A stretch of DNA of 64,000 nucleotides from Thiemannella venezuelensis. Its GTDB lineage: Bacteria; Actinomycetota; Actinomycetes; Streptosporangiales; Streptosporangiaceae. Below, piece by piece: positions 28,378-37,620 of this stretch; within the stretch, counting starts at the first letter, position 1, and each line of letters opens with the position of its first letter. The stretch is from assembly GCF_014203605.1 (NCBI RefSeq), contig NZ_JACHJJ010000001.1:434001-498000 (forward strand). Direction: 5' to 3'. Made by a program: the position numbers and the translations under genes. A model generated the notes under the pieces. It worked only from the letters and a program-made list of their open reading frames with translations, searched no databases and had not been told where the DNA came from.

Positions 28378-29373
28378 ATGGCTGCGCCACCGGTTGTCGA
28401 TCTACCGCTCGTCGACGAGCGGCTGGCGCAGGACCTGGCCGTCGGCCTGGCCCAGGTCGAGAAACTGCTCCGCTCCTCCGTGGAGAGCGAGGACGCCTTC
28501 GTCACGGAGACGTCCAGGCACCTCATCGAGGCGGGCGGCAAGCGGTTCCGGGCGATGCTCGTGCTGCTCGCCGCCCAGTTCGGCTCGCCGGACGCCCCGG
28601 GCGTGGTGCCCGGGGCGGTGGTGATCGAGCTGACCCACCTGGCGACGCTGTACCACGACGACGTCATGGACGAGGCCCCGGTCCGCCGGGGCTCGCCGTC
28701 GGCCAACGCCCGGTGGGACAACACCGTGGCCATCCTGACCGGCGACTACCTGTTCGCCCAGGCCTCCGAGATCCTCGCCGACCTCGGCGCGGACATCATC
28801 CGGATCCAGGCCCAGACCTTCTCCCGCCTGGTCCGCGGCCAGATCCGCGAGACCACCGGCCCCCGTGACGGGGAGGACCCGGTCCGGCACTACATCGACG
28901 TGCTGGCCGACAAGACCGGTTCCCTGATCGCCACCTCCGGCCGGTTCGGCGCGCTGCTGAGCGGCGCCTCACCCGACGTGGTCACCCGGGTGACCAGCGC
29001 CTGCGAGGCCATCGGCGTCGCCTGGCAGCTCAGCGACGACCTGCTGGACGTCGCCTCCGAGTCGGCCGAGTCCGGCAAGACGCCCGGCACCGACCTGCGC
29101 GAGGGCATCCACACGCTCCCGGTGCTGTACGTGCTGTCCGGCGACGAGCCGGCCGACGCCCGCCTGCGCGAGCTGCTCTCCGGCCCGGTCGCCGAGGAGG
29201 ACGTCGAGGAGGCCCTGAGCCTGCTGCGCGCCAACCCCGCGATGGACCGGGCCCGCGCCGAGCTGATCTCCTGGACCGACCGGGCCCGCGCCGACCTGTC
29301 CGGCCTGCCGGACATCCCGGCCCGCGCCGCCTACCTCGCCCTCTGCGACTACGTGGTCGAGCGCTCCGGCTGA
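28378..29373 (+). CDS. Long-chain polyprenyl diphosphate synthase
   Basis: A 331-residue trans-isoprenyl transferase. It has both aspartate-rich motifs: DDVMD at 94-98, and the QLSDDLLD motif with DDLLD at 220-224. GGKRFRAML (around 53-61) binds the diphosphate. It should extend allylic diphosphates with isopentenyl units to make the menaquinone side chain; the chain length cannot be read with confidence. It lies 12 bp after nuoN and so probably shares the Rex-controlled transcript. It ends 18 bp from the convergent rarD gene. Confidence 0.92.
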   Translation: MAAPPVVDLPLVDERLAQDLAVGLAQVEKLLRSSVESEDAFVTETSRHLIEAGGKRFRAMLVLLAAQFGSPDAPGVVPGAVVIELTHLATLYHDDVMDEAPVRRGSPSANARWDNTVAILTGDYLFAQASEILADLGADIIRIQAQTFSRLVRGQIRETTGPRDGEDPVRHYIDVLADKTGSLIATSGRFGALLSGASPDVVTRVTSACEAIGVAWQLSDDLLDVASESAESGKTPGTDLREGIHTLPVLYVLSGDEPADARLRELLSGPVAEEDVEEALSLLRANPAMDRARAELISWTDRARADLSGLPDIPARAAYLALCDYVVERSG

Positions 29374-29391
29374 CGGGCCGCGGCCGGCGGG

Positions 29392-30330
29392 TCAGGCGGG
29401 GACGGACTCCGCCTCCCGCTCCAGCCCGGCCTCCCGCTCCCGCTCGGTACGGCGGGCCTCGTGCGCGGCACGCAGGCCGTCCCAGGTGAAGACCGACAGG
29501 GCCAGCCAGACGATGGCGAACCCGGCCCAGCGGCTGGCGGGCATGGTCTCGTGCGCGATGAACACGCCGCAGAGGAACTGCAGCACCGGGGCGATGTACT
29601 GCAGCAGGCCGATCGTGGTGAGCGGGACCCGGATCGCGGCGGAGGTGAAGGCGAGCAGCGGGACGGCGGTGACGACCCCGGCGCCCGCCAGCAGCAGCGC
29701 GTGCCCCGCGCCCGCCGAGCCGAAGGTGCTCGCCCCCTGCTGCCCCAGGTAGAGCAGGTAGCCCAGCGCGGGGAGGAGCAGGACGAGCGTCTCGACGGCC
29801 ATGCTCTCCGCCGCGCCGACCTGGGCGGTCTTCTTGACCAGGCCGTAGGTGCCGAAGCTGACGGCCAGCACCAGCGCGATCCACGGCAGCCGGCCGTAGT
29901 CGAGGGTGAGCACGACGACGGCCAGGGTGCCCAGGCCGACCGCGACCCACTGCCAGCGGCGCAGCCGCTCCTTGAGCAGGAAGACGCCGAAGACCACGCT
30001 GACCAGAGGGTTGATGAAGTAGCCCAGGGCGCTCTCGACGACGTGCCCGGTGTTCACGGCGTAGATGTAGACGCCCCAGTTGACCGTGATGATCACGGCG
30101 GCGAGGACCAGCAGACCGAGCTTGCGGGGAGTGCGGAGCATCTCCCTGACCCAGGACCAGTGGCGCCGTACCGCGAGGATGGCGACGACCGCGACGAGCG
30201 ACCACGCCATGCGGTGGGCGAGGATCTCCAGCGCGCCGGAGGGCTTCAGGAGCGGCCAGTACAGTGGGAACAGGCCCCACATGGCGTAGGCGGCGACACC
30301 GTACAGGACCCCACGACGCGATTCAGGCAT
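29392..30330 (-). CDS. rarD: EamA-family transporter RarD
   Basis: A 312-residue inner-membrane protein with ten predicted helices in two EamA halves. The RarD signatures RRGVLYGVAAYAMWGLFPLYW at the start, NWGVYIYAVNTGHVVESALGYFINPL and LLQYIAPVLQFL are clear. RarD was named for chloramphenicol sensitivity in E. coli; its natural substrate is not firmly known. ATG 30330 matches the usual N-terminus; ATG 30339 is an in-frame alternative. The C-terminus is a charged repeat of Arg and Glu. It is divergent from msrA. Confidence 0.9.
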   Translation of the reverse strand: MPESRRGVLYGVAAYAMWGLFPLYWPLLKPSGALEILAHRMAWSLVAVVAILAVRRHWSWVREMLRTPRKLGLLVLAAVIITVNWGVYIYAVNTGHVVESALGYFINPLVSVVFGVFLLKERLRRWQWVAVGLGTLAVVVLTLDYGRLPWIALVLAVSFGTYGLVKKTAQVGAAESMAVETLVLLLPALGYLLYLGQQGASTFGSAGAGHALLLAGAGVVTAVPLLAFTSAAIRVPLTTIGLLQYIAPVLQFLCGVFIAHETMPASRWAGFAIVWLALSVFTWDGLRAAHEARRTEREREAGLEREAESVPA

Positions 30331-30466
30331 GTCACCCATTTTTGCTGCTTACCGTATTTAACACAAGTTAGTAATTCTTGCCCGATCGCTTAGCGATTCT
30401 TACGGGAACACTCCGGCGGTCGGGACGGTTGTGCACGTCGGAGAAAGTGCCAGGAGGAGGTTCACG

Positions 30467-31125
<659 letters not shown>

Positions 31126-31129
<4 letters not shown>

Positions 31130-31455
31130 ACCGGGAGGTCTTCAACGAGGTCTCGGTCCTCTGGGCCGAGCACAGCGGGCAATGGTGTCCCGACGACCTG
31201 CGTGACTTCGCGATCGACGGCAGGCCGGTCATGTTGCTCGACCTCTACATGGCAGGGTGCCTGACCAGCTACGTCGGCAGTCGGCAAGGCGAGCTGCCGG
31301 CTGATCAGCTACGGACCGTACGCGAGTGCGCCCGTGATCTGCGGGCGCTCTTGCCCCGTGTCCGCCGCCGTGGGAACCGTCCGTACGTGGCACGCCTGCT
31401 CCGGATAGCCGACCTGATCCTCGGCGATGCAACCCACCAGGAGTCCTCACTCTAG
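31126..31455 (+). CDS. Hypothetical protein coupled to msrA
   Basis: A 109-residue, mostly helical soluble protein that I do not recognise. Notable segments are [22 protein letters not shown] and a basic [20 protein letters not shown]. It has two cysteines in the first half and one in the middle. GTG 31126 overlaps the msrA stop (GTGA), so it should be translated with msrA. A role in the same stress response is only a guess from position. Confidence 0.6.
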
Positions 31456-32056
31456 GTGGTGGCGGCGAGGATTTTCTCTACAGGGTCAAGGCGACCCGCC
31501 TGCGGCGGCGCGCCAGGCGGCCAGCGGGCCGGTCACGCGGCTCTCCGGCCGGTCCCGGCCCGCGCCGCCCACGCGCTGATGTCCCGCCGGGGGAGCGCTT
31601 GGGCCGGGAAAGCCTTCCGGCAGGTCGTATTGATCTCTGCCGGAGGCGGCCGCCGTCAACGGCAGCCCGCGAACCATTGCATGGTTTCGGCGAGCCCTTC
31701 CCAGTGCGTGTACGCCTCAGGAGCGAGCACCTCATCGTGGGGACGTGGCCGGACCGGACCCGTCAGAGGTTCATGCCTGTTGGTTGCCTCTACCTAGTCT
31801 GACAGGGAGGGGATGGGTTCCGGTCGGTGAGCTCGATTCGCTACCGGTGCATTCGACGCAGCGGCTCAGGTTGTCCCACTTCACCGAGGGCCGTGAGTGG
31901 CCGTACGTTGGCTGAGCAGGAGAACGCGCCCTCCTCGGATCACGGGAAGGGCGCATTCTCGATCGCCGTTTGGCCTTGCAAGTGGGTCGGTGACTTGTGG
32001 AGCCGCTACGCGGTTGTGGTGAGAGACCTGAGACGCTATCCCCGTGAGGAGGCGCC
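31456..32056. other. 600-bp region without a convincing gene
   Basis: No RNA gene or coding region can be supported here. The first 200 bp are GC-rich with several overlapping stems. AACCAT-TGC-ATGGTT, a small inverted repeat, lies near 31672-31686. On the minus strand, 31656-31793 is open for 46 codons between a TAG and a TGA, with a protein-like composition but no good start. The last 30 bp hold the GAGGAGG of the next gene. Confidence 0.4.
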
Positions 32057-32488
32057 GTGCTGCGGAAGCTGCTATGGAAGAGGAGGAAGAGGGCGGTCCT
32101 TCACCATCCCCTGGAGCGTCTCTTGACGGCTCTTGCTCAGCAGGTGCTGGACCTGGCCGAGCAGGAAGCCCGCACCCGGGGCGACGACCGCGCTACCGCA
32201 GAGCACCTCCTGACGGGGTTGGCTCGACTGGATGAGGGTGTGGCCGTCAGGACGCTCAGCAGTCTTGGCATCGATATCGACGCTACACGCAGCCGGGTGG
32301 CAAGGGCGGAGCTGGGCCGCATTGTCGAGCGGGCCCGCTGTGAGGCTGCCGAACTCGGTCACCGATACATCGGGACCGAGCACCTCCTACTCGGCGTCAT
32401 CTGTGAGGAAGGAACCGAGGCTCTGGGCGTCAGCCTCCACCAGGCCCGCGATCAGGTCATCAAGGTGCTCCATGGTCGCGTCTTCTGA
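32057..32488 (+). CDS. Stand-alone Clp N-terminal domain protein
   Basis: A 143-residue protein made of a basic 20-residue start and two Clp-N (ClpR) repeats. The first is LAEQEARTRGDDRATAEHLLTGL, the second ARCEAAELGHRYIGTEHLLLGVI; GTEHLLLG is the hallmark of ClpC N-domains. There is no AAA+ ATPase part. Such isolated domains may act as substrate adaptors or decoys for ClpC. The start is GTG 32057 behind GAGGAGG. It sits next to recombinase debris, so it may have arrived with a mobile element or been left after a rearrangement. Confidence 0.8.
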   Translation: MLRKLLWKRRKRAVLHHPLERLLTALAQQVLDLAEQEARTRGDDRATAEHLLTGLARLDEGVAVRTLSSLGIDIDATRSRVARAELGRIVERARCEAAELGHRYIGTEHLLLGVICEEGTEALGVSLHQARDQVIKVLHGRVF

Positions 32489-32500
32489 AATAGCCGGTCG

Positions 32501-32851
32501 TCAGTCGTATACGCCTTGCTGGCGGAGGAACTCATCGTGCGCCGCGCGTCGGACGCCTCGCGGGGGAGGCCCGCTGGTGTTGGTCCGGTAGACGTGGCTC
32601 ACGGTTCCCGGACGTAAGACGCCGCCTTGGGCGGTAGGCACGCGATCGGTATTGAGGGCGTCGGCGACCGACCGCCAGGTCTGCCCGCTGTCCCGAATGG
32701 TGATGATCCGCTCCACCACTTCGTCAGGTGGCAGGCGGGGACGGTCCAGCCGTACGCCCCTCGCCCGCGCGGCGGCCAGCCCTTCCCTGGTGCGTCGCGA
32801 GATGGGTTCTCGCTCCGGCTCGGCGAACGCTGAGTCGCCTGCGCCCGGCAA
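32501..32851 (-). pseudogene. Truncated serine recombinase (C-terminal fragment)
   Basis: About 110 residues remain of a resolvase/invertase-type serine recombinase. AFAEPEREPISRRTREGLAA corresponds to the end of the catalytic domain, which normally reads AFAEFERE. It is followed by ARARGVRLDRPR and a helix-turn-helix, DEVVERIITIRDSGQTWRSV. The first 100 or so residues with the catalytic serine are missing, and only a TTG could serve as start, so the gene is dead. It marks a decayed mobile element. Confidence 0.8.
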
Positions 32852-33247
32852 AGTCGTTGCCTGAAGCGAAGCGCCGCCGCCGGCAGTACTTGTTCAAGAA
32901 CCTCGGCGGCCGGTACGGCACCAGCGTCAAATCGGGTGGCCCGTCCGAGTGGGCCTGCAGACGGGCCTGACGGGCTCGGAGACGAGGGACCGGGGTGGGT
33001 GCTCGCCTGAGTCGACGCGTGCACGTACGACCTCGTGGATCCGCACCCACTCGGGCCGCGTCGGGTCGTGGTCGATCATGCGGGCAACTGCAGGCGGCTG
33101 CGTACGGCATGCACGGGACGCGCCCACGATCACCGAGCGTGCTTCCCCGTCCGCCCGGTCACGTACGAGCCGATCGGCCCCGGCGGGCAGAGGGTGTTGC
33201 AGAGACATACAAGCCGATCTCAAGCATGATCCCCTACACCTGGGGAT
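32852..33247. other. Intergenic debris between recombinase fragment and WD40 gene
   Basis: No intact gene is seen. On the minus strand there is a GntR-like start (listed separately). On the plus strand a short open stretch encodes a basic segment, KRRRRQYLFKNLGGRYGTSV, ending at 32970, which I cannot assign. The region looks like a join of several broken genes. Confidence 0.5.
32927..33079 (-). pseudogene. GntR-like N-terminal remnant
   Basis: ATG 33079 reads MIDHDPTRPEWVRIHEVVRA and then RVDSGEHPPRSLVSE. This closely resembles the first helix of a GntR winged helix domain (pattern: pro-x-tyr-x-gln-ile ... ile-arg-ala-arg-ile-x-ser-gly-glu). After about 35 residues the similarity stops, and the frame ends at 32927. 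The rest of the DNA-binding and effector domains is absent. Confidence 0.5.
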
Positions 33248-34267
33248 GTGAACACGATCCATCCGCGGCAGCGCCGATCATTGTCTCGCCGTACCCTGCT
33301 CCTGGGCGGGCTCGGCGCCCTGGCCGCCGTCGGTGTGCCGATCACGGCCGCCTGCACCCCCGGCCCCGCAGCAAACGCCGCCGACTTCGCACTGAGCGCC
33401 ACTCTCACCGGCCACGACAGCTTCGTCTTCTCGGCGGCGTTCAGTCCGGACGGCAAGACCCTCGCCACCAGCAGCGCCGACAGCACGGTGCGGTTGTGGG
33501 ACGTGGCCGGCCGCAGCACCGTCGCCACTCTCACCGGCCACACCAGCAGTGTCTTCTCGGTGGCGTTCAGTCCGGACGGCAAGACCCTCGCCACCGGCGG
33601 CCTCGACAAGAGTGTGAAGTTGTGGGACGTGGCCGGTCGCAGCGCTCTCGCCACTCTCACCGGCCACACCAGCGAGGTCTACTCGGTGGCGTTCAGTCCG
33701 GACGGCAAGACCCTCGCCACCGGCGGCCTCGACAGCACGGTGCGGTTGTGGGACGTGGCCGGTCGCAGCGCTCTCGCCACTCTCACCGGCCACACCGGCA
33801 CTGTCTCCTCGGTGGCGTTCAGCCCGGACGGTGAAACCCTCGCCACCGGCAGCGCCGACAAGAGTGTGAAGTTGTGGGACGTGGCCGGCCGCAGCGCTCT
33901 CGCCACCCTCACCGGCCACACGGACCATGTCCACTCGGTGGCGTTCAGCCCGGACGGTGAAACCCTCGCCACCGGCGGCAACGACAAGAGTGTGAAGTTG
34001 TGGGACGTGGCCGGCCGCAGCGCTCTCGCCACCCTCACCGGCCACACGGACCATGTCTATGAGGTGGCCTTCAGTCCGGACGGTGAAACCCTCGCCACCG
34101 GCGGCCTCGACAAGAGTGTGAAGTTGTGGGACGTGGCCGGCCGCAGCACCGTCGCCACTCTCACCGGCCACACCGACTCCGTCACCTCGGTGGCCTTCAG
34201 CCCGGGCGGCGAAACCCTCGCCACCGGCGGCAACGACAAGAGCGTGAAGTTGTGGCAGGCCCGCTGA
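33248..34267 (+). CDS. Exported lipoprotein with seven WD40 repeats
   Basis: A 339-residue protein. The N-terminus has a twin-arginine pair (SRRTLLLGGLGALAAVG) and a lipobox ending ITAAC, so it is probably Tat-exported and lipid-anchored on the outer face of the membrane. The rest is seven WD40 repeats of exactly 42 residues, each with LTGH, VAFSPDG, TLATGG and VKLWDVAGRS, enough for one closed seven-bladed propeller. The final repeat ends VKLWQAR. Repeats are almost identical in DNA, unlike most WD40 genes. A binding partner is unknown. The start is GTG 33248 with a weak ribosome-binding site. Confidence 0.9.
   Translation: MNTIHPRQRRSLSRRTLLLGGLGALAAVGVPITAACTPGPAANAADFALSATLTGHDSFVFSAAFSPDGKTLATSSADSTVRLWDVAGRSTVATLTGHTSSVFSVAFSPDGKTLATGGLDKSVKLWDVAGRSALATLTGHTSEVYSVAFSPDGKTLATGGLDSTVRLWDVAGRSALATLTGHTGTVSSVAFSPDGETLATGSADKSVKLWDVAGRSALATLTGHTDHVHSVAFSPDGETLATGGNDKSVKLWDVAGRSALATLTGHTDHVYEVAFSPDGETLATGGLDKSVKLWDVAGRSTVATLTGHTDSVTSVAFSPGGETLATGGNDKSVKLWQAR
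33398..34267 (+). repeat. Seven near-identical 126-bp WD40 units
   Basis: Units begin at 33398, 33524, 33650, 33776, 33902, 34028 and 34154, each starting at the codon before ACT/ACC CTC ACC GGC CAC. Long stretches are identical between units, including most third codon positions, so the array expanded recently or is kept uniform by recombination. The variable spot is the short loop after LTGH. Confidence 0.9.
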
Positions 34268-34400
34268 TCCCGTAGGTCATCACCGCTGCAGCCTTACCGC
34301 CGCAATCCGGTCCGATCCTTCCCGGAGACCGCGATCGCGGCCGTGGGCTGGTGGCCGGGCGGTGGCCTCGAGACGCTGCGTCACGGGTGCGCGTGCGGCA

Positions 34401-35318
34401 TCACCCGATGAGGCGTTTGCGCCAGTCGAGGGGGGTGACGGCGATGCTCCGCGCGGGATCGCCGTTCCACTCCACCGAGAGGCCGGTCTCTCTGAGCGCG
34501 GCCACGACCTCCCGGCCGATGGACGCCGTCGTATCCGGTGAACCGTCGAACCCGCCGTACAGGAGTGCCAGCCCGTGCCCGGCAGCGGCCGAGTCCGTGC
34601 ACTGGCTGTGGAAGTAGACATAGCCGCGGGCGTCCGGCGAGCCTGCCGCTCCGATCTCCGCCTGGCCGCAGGTGCGGCAGCAGGTGAAGTCCTCCCTCGC
34701 CGTGATGCCTGAGGCCTCCAGGGCGGCGAAGGCCCGGCCGAGCCGTTCCGGATCCGTCTCCCCCCGCCAGGAGGCCTGCTCCTCGACGCGGTCCAGCCAC
34801 ATCCTGTCCACCAGCAGGCGTGCCTGGCCGGGGGAGACCGGCCGGCGGTCGCCTGAGACGAGGTAGTCCTCCGCGAGCCCGGCCAGTTGCGCCCGCGTCG
34901 CGTAACCGCCCACGATCACTTCACGGACGCGCGCATCGAGCCGTGCGCGTTCGTCCTCGTCAAGATCGAGCGGGGGCGGAGGCTCGGGGGCACCCAGGTC
35001 CAGCGCGGTCCAGTCCAGTCCGGAACCCCAGTCGTCCTCCAGTCGCGCCCACCGGGTCATGGCCGCGATCACCGGGCCGGGTCCGCCGAGTGTCGCCTGG
35101 AAGTGCCGATCGGGCGCCCCGTCGCGGTGTTCCAGCACGTAGTCGCCCCCGTCCTCGTGCCACACCTGGATGAAGACCTCGGGCAGGTCGGGAATCCGCT
35201 GGACCACCAGGAACCTGTCGTCCCGGCCTCCCAGCCGGCCGACCAGTCCGGCGAGTTCCCCGGCGTCCGCCCGGACGTGCCGGCGGCCTTCCTCTGTCAG
35301 CACGGTGATTGCGAACAT
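34401..35318 (-). CDS. DUF6891 family protein
   Basis: A 305-residue soluble protein. The N-terminal part (MFAITVLTEEGRRHV to about residue 90) resembles small actinobacterial immunity or sensing domains. The C-terminal half has GITAREDFTCCRTCGQAEIG, with a CC-x2-C cluster, followed by GYVYFHSQCTDSA and GLALLYGGFDGS, which I recognise as DUF6891. The cysteine cluster suggests metal binding. No function is known. The start at ATG 35318 is the first good one; no clear ribosome-binding site is seen. Confidence 0.7.
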   Translation of the reverse strand: MFAITVLTEEGRRHVRADAGELAGLVGRLGGRDDRFLVVQRIPDLPEVFIQVWHEDGGDYVLEHRDGAPDRHFQATLGGPGPVIAAMTRWARLEDDWGSGLDWTALDLGAPEPPPPLDLDEDERARLDARVREVIVGGYATRAQLAGLAEDYLVSGDRRPVSPGQARLLVDRMWLDRVEEQASWRGETDPERLGRAFAALEASGITAREDFTCCRTCGQAEIGAAGSPDARGYVYFHSQCTDSAAAGHGLALLYGGFDGSPDTTASIGREVVAALRETGLSVEWNGDPARSIAVTPLDWRKRLIG

Positions 35319-35500
35319 ACCGGCCACTCTGGCACAGGGCACGGACAGACGATCATCAGCATCCGTCCTCAGCCCGCCCGCGTCACCGCCGGCCGACCTG
35401 CCGGAGCGGTACGCCCGTGCCGCGACGGGCAAGGGGCACGAGTGCCTCGCCGTGAACAACGACGTGGATCTGCGGCTGCCGTACCCGGGTTCGGGCGGGA

Positions 35501-35848
35501 TCAGTGGTAGGCCAGGTTGACGCCCAGGGCGGCCACCGCCAGGGAGAAGAACAGGGCCCAGGCGCCGAAGTCGTGGTCGCGGGCGCGCAGGTGGGCGCCG
35601 AACGCGCCGAGGAAGTACAGCACGAGGCCGCCGGCGGCGAGCGTGCCCAGCACCGGTACGGCGAACCCGGCCAGCAGGCCCAGTGAGCCCGCGGCCAGCA
35701 GGGCGCCCAGCGGGAGCGTCCAGGACCGGGGCACGCGGAGCTTGTCCGCCTGCCTCTTGGGGTAGTCGTGGCCGATGAGGTTGGCGACGGCGGCCACGGC
35801 GATGACGGCTGAGGTGAGGAGGGTGACCACGACGTAAGCGGTGAACAT
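35501..35848 (-). CDS. DoxX-like small membrane protein
   Basis: A 115-residue protein with four transmembrane helices, starting MFTAYVVVTLLTSAVIAVAA and containing GHDYPKRQADKLRVPRSWTL between helices 1 and 2. This is the DoxX_2-like layout. Members are predicted to act in membrane redox balance or as quinone-binding proteins, with little direct evidence. AAGGAG precedes ATG 35848. It is divergent from the amidase gene across a 291-bp gap in which no further structure was seen. Confidence 0.75.
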   Translation of the reverse strand: MFTAYVVVTLLTSAVIAVAAVANLIGHDYPKRQADKLRVPRSWTLPLGALLAAGSLGLLAGFAVPVLGTLAAGGLVLYFLGAFGAHLRARDHDFGAWALFFSLAVAALGVNLAYH

Positions 35849-36139
35849 CGAGGACTCCTTTCCGTGAGGGATGACGGGCTGCTGTCCGTCCTGCAGACGC
35901 GGCCCCCTGCCGGGGACGTGACATGCATCCGTACGAAGCGGGACGCCGGGCCGGGGCCCGGTGGCGTTCGGGGGCGCGTCGGCCGTCGTCCCGGCGGGGT
36001 TGGCGGGGTAAACCGTTGGACGCGTCCCGCGGAGGGCGAGCAGGATGCGTTCGGAAGGGTCGTCCCGGCGCACCTGCCGGGCGCCGGTGCCACCGGCGTC
36101 CATCGGGGGCCGGGCTCTCCGGCGGACGGGAGAAGCGCC

Positions 36140-37564
36140 ATGGAGCTCCACGAGTACGCGAGGTACGACGCCGTCGGGCTCCGCGAGCTGATCGGCAGGG
36201 GCGAGGTCACCGCGGCGGAGGTGGAGGCCGTGGCGCGGCGGGCGCTCGAATGGGCCGATGCCAGGGTCAACGGCCTGACCATGCCGGTGTTCGGGACCGC
36301 GCTCGGCCACTGCGGCGACGGCCCGCTCGGCGGAGTGCCGTTCCTGATCAAGGACCACGGCCCGGTCGCCGAGGGGGTGCCGTTCTCCCTGGGCAGCCGC
36401 GCCCTGCAGGAGGTCGCGGCCTGGCACGACACCGATCTGATGAAGAGGTTCAGGGCCGCCGGGCTGGCCACGCTCGGGGTGACCACGGTGCCGGAGATGG
36501 TGGTGGACTTCGTCACCGAGTCGGACAGGTACGGGATCACCCGCAACCCCTGGGACCTGGACCGCACCCCGGGCGGGTCGAGCGGCGGCGCGGCGGCGCT
36601 GGTGGCGGCCGGCGCCGTACCGCTCGCGCACGCGAGTGACGGCGCGGGCTCGATCCGCGTCCCCGCCTCCTGCTGCGGGCTGGTGGGCCTCAAACCGAGC
36701 CGGGGCCGTGTCACGAGCGGCCCGGACATGGGCGAACCGATGTTCGGGATGGCCTACGAGTTCGGGCTTGCCAGGACCGTCAGGGACGCGGCATGCCTGC
36801 TCGACGCGGTGCACGGCCCCGCGGTGGGCGACAAGTACACCGCGCCGCCGCCGCTGCGGCCGTACGTGTCCGAGCCGGGCGCGGACCCCGGCCGGCTGCG
36901 GGTCGCGGTGACCACCGCCTCCTGGTCGGGCTCGCCGGTGGACCCGGAGGTGGCCGCCGCCGCGGTCGCCGTGGGGACCGTGCTGGAGGAGATGGGGCAC
37001 CACGTCTCCGACGGCGGTCCGGTGGTCGACTGGGAGGCGACGGTGCGGGCCATGGACGCCCAGCGGGTCGCGATCGCCTCGACCGTGCTGCTGGCGCCCC
37101 GGGAGCCGGACCCGGCCCTGCTGGAGCCCTCGACCAGGCGCATGCTCCAGGACGCGCGGGAGACCAGCGCGCTCGACCTGATCATCGGCTTCCACGCCCA
37201 GAACCGGGTGACGCGCTCGGTCAGCGCGTTCTTCACCGGGTGCGACCTGCTCGTCACGCCGGTGCTGGCGCAGTTGCCGGTGCCGCACGGGACGTTCCGC
37301 TACGACGAGGAGAACCATCCGGCGCCGGCCGAGCGGCTGGCGAGGATCTTCGACTACGGGCCGTTCACGATGGTGTTCAACGTCTCGGGGCACCCGGCGA
37401 TCAGCCTGCCGCTGGGGTGGAGCGGGAGCGGCCTGCCGATCGGGGTGCAGCTGGCGGCCCCCTACGGGCGGGAGGACCTGCTCCTGCGGGTCGCGGCTCG
37501 GCTGGAGGAGGCCGTGCCGTGGCGGGACAGGGTCCCGGGCGTGTCCGTCCTGCGCGCGAGGTGA
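36140..37564 (+). CDS. Amidase signature family enzyme
   Basis: A 474-residue hydrolase of carboxamides. The Ser-cisSer-Lys triad is complete: Lys71 (FLIKDHGP), Ser147 in GGSSGGAAA, and nucleophile Ser171 in DGAGSIRVPAS. The protein lacks a signal peptide, so it is cytoplasmic. The substrate cannot be predicted; it is not GatA, since no gatB or gatC is nearby and the C-terminal half differs. ATG 36140 follows a GGGAGAAG ribosome-binding site. The nudK-like gene begins 56 bp downstream. Confidence 0.9.
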   Translation: MELHEYARYDAVGLRELIGRGEVTAAEVEAVARRALEWADARVNGLTMPVFGTALGHCGDGPLGGVPFLIKDHGPVAEGVPFSLGSRALQEVAAWHDTDLMKRFRAAGLATLGVTTVPEMVVDFVTESDRYGITRNPWDLDRTPGGSSGGAAALVAAGAVPLAHASDGAGSIRVPASCCGLVGLKPSRGRVTSGPDMGEPMFGMAYEFGLARTVRDAACLLDAVHGPAVGDKYTAPPPLRPYVSEPGADPGRLRVAVTTASWSGSPVDPEVAAAAVAVGTVLEEMGHHVSDGGPVVDWEATVRAMDAQRVAIASTVLLAPREPDPALLEPSTRRMLQDARETSALDLIIGFHAQNRVTRSVSAFFTGCDLLVTPVLAQLPVPHGTFRYDEENHPAPAERLARIFDYGPFTMVFNVSGHPAISLPLGWSGSGLPIGVQLAAPYGREDLLLRVAARLEEAVPWRDRVPGVSVLRAR

Positions 37565-37620
37565 CGCCCGCCCGACGGTCCCGGGCCCCGGAGGGTCCGG
37601 GACCGCGGGATGCTGGGGGC

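Noticed and set aside
31827-32126. A 99-codon plus-strand frame before the Clp-N gene
   Set aside because: It overlaps the Clp-N start, lacks a ribosome-binding site and has no recognisable composition. The Clp-N frame is strongly supported.
33398-34267. Repeat array considered as a CRISPR-like array
   Set aside because: The unit is 126 bp, in frame, and encodes WD40 repeats. There are no unique spacers.
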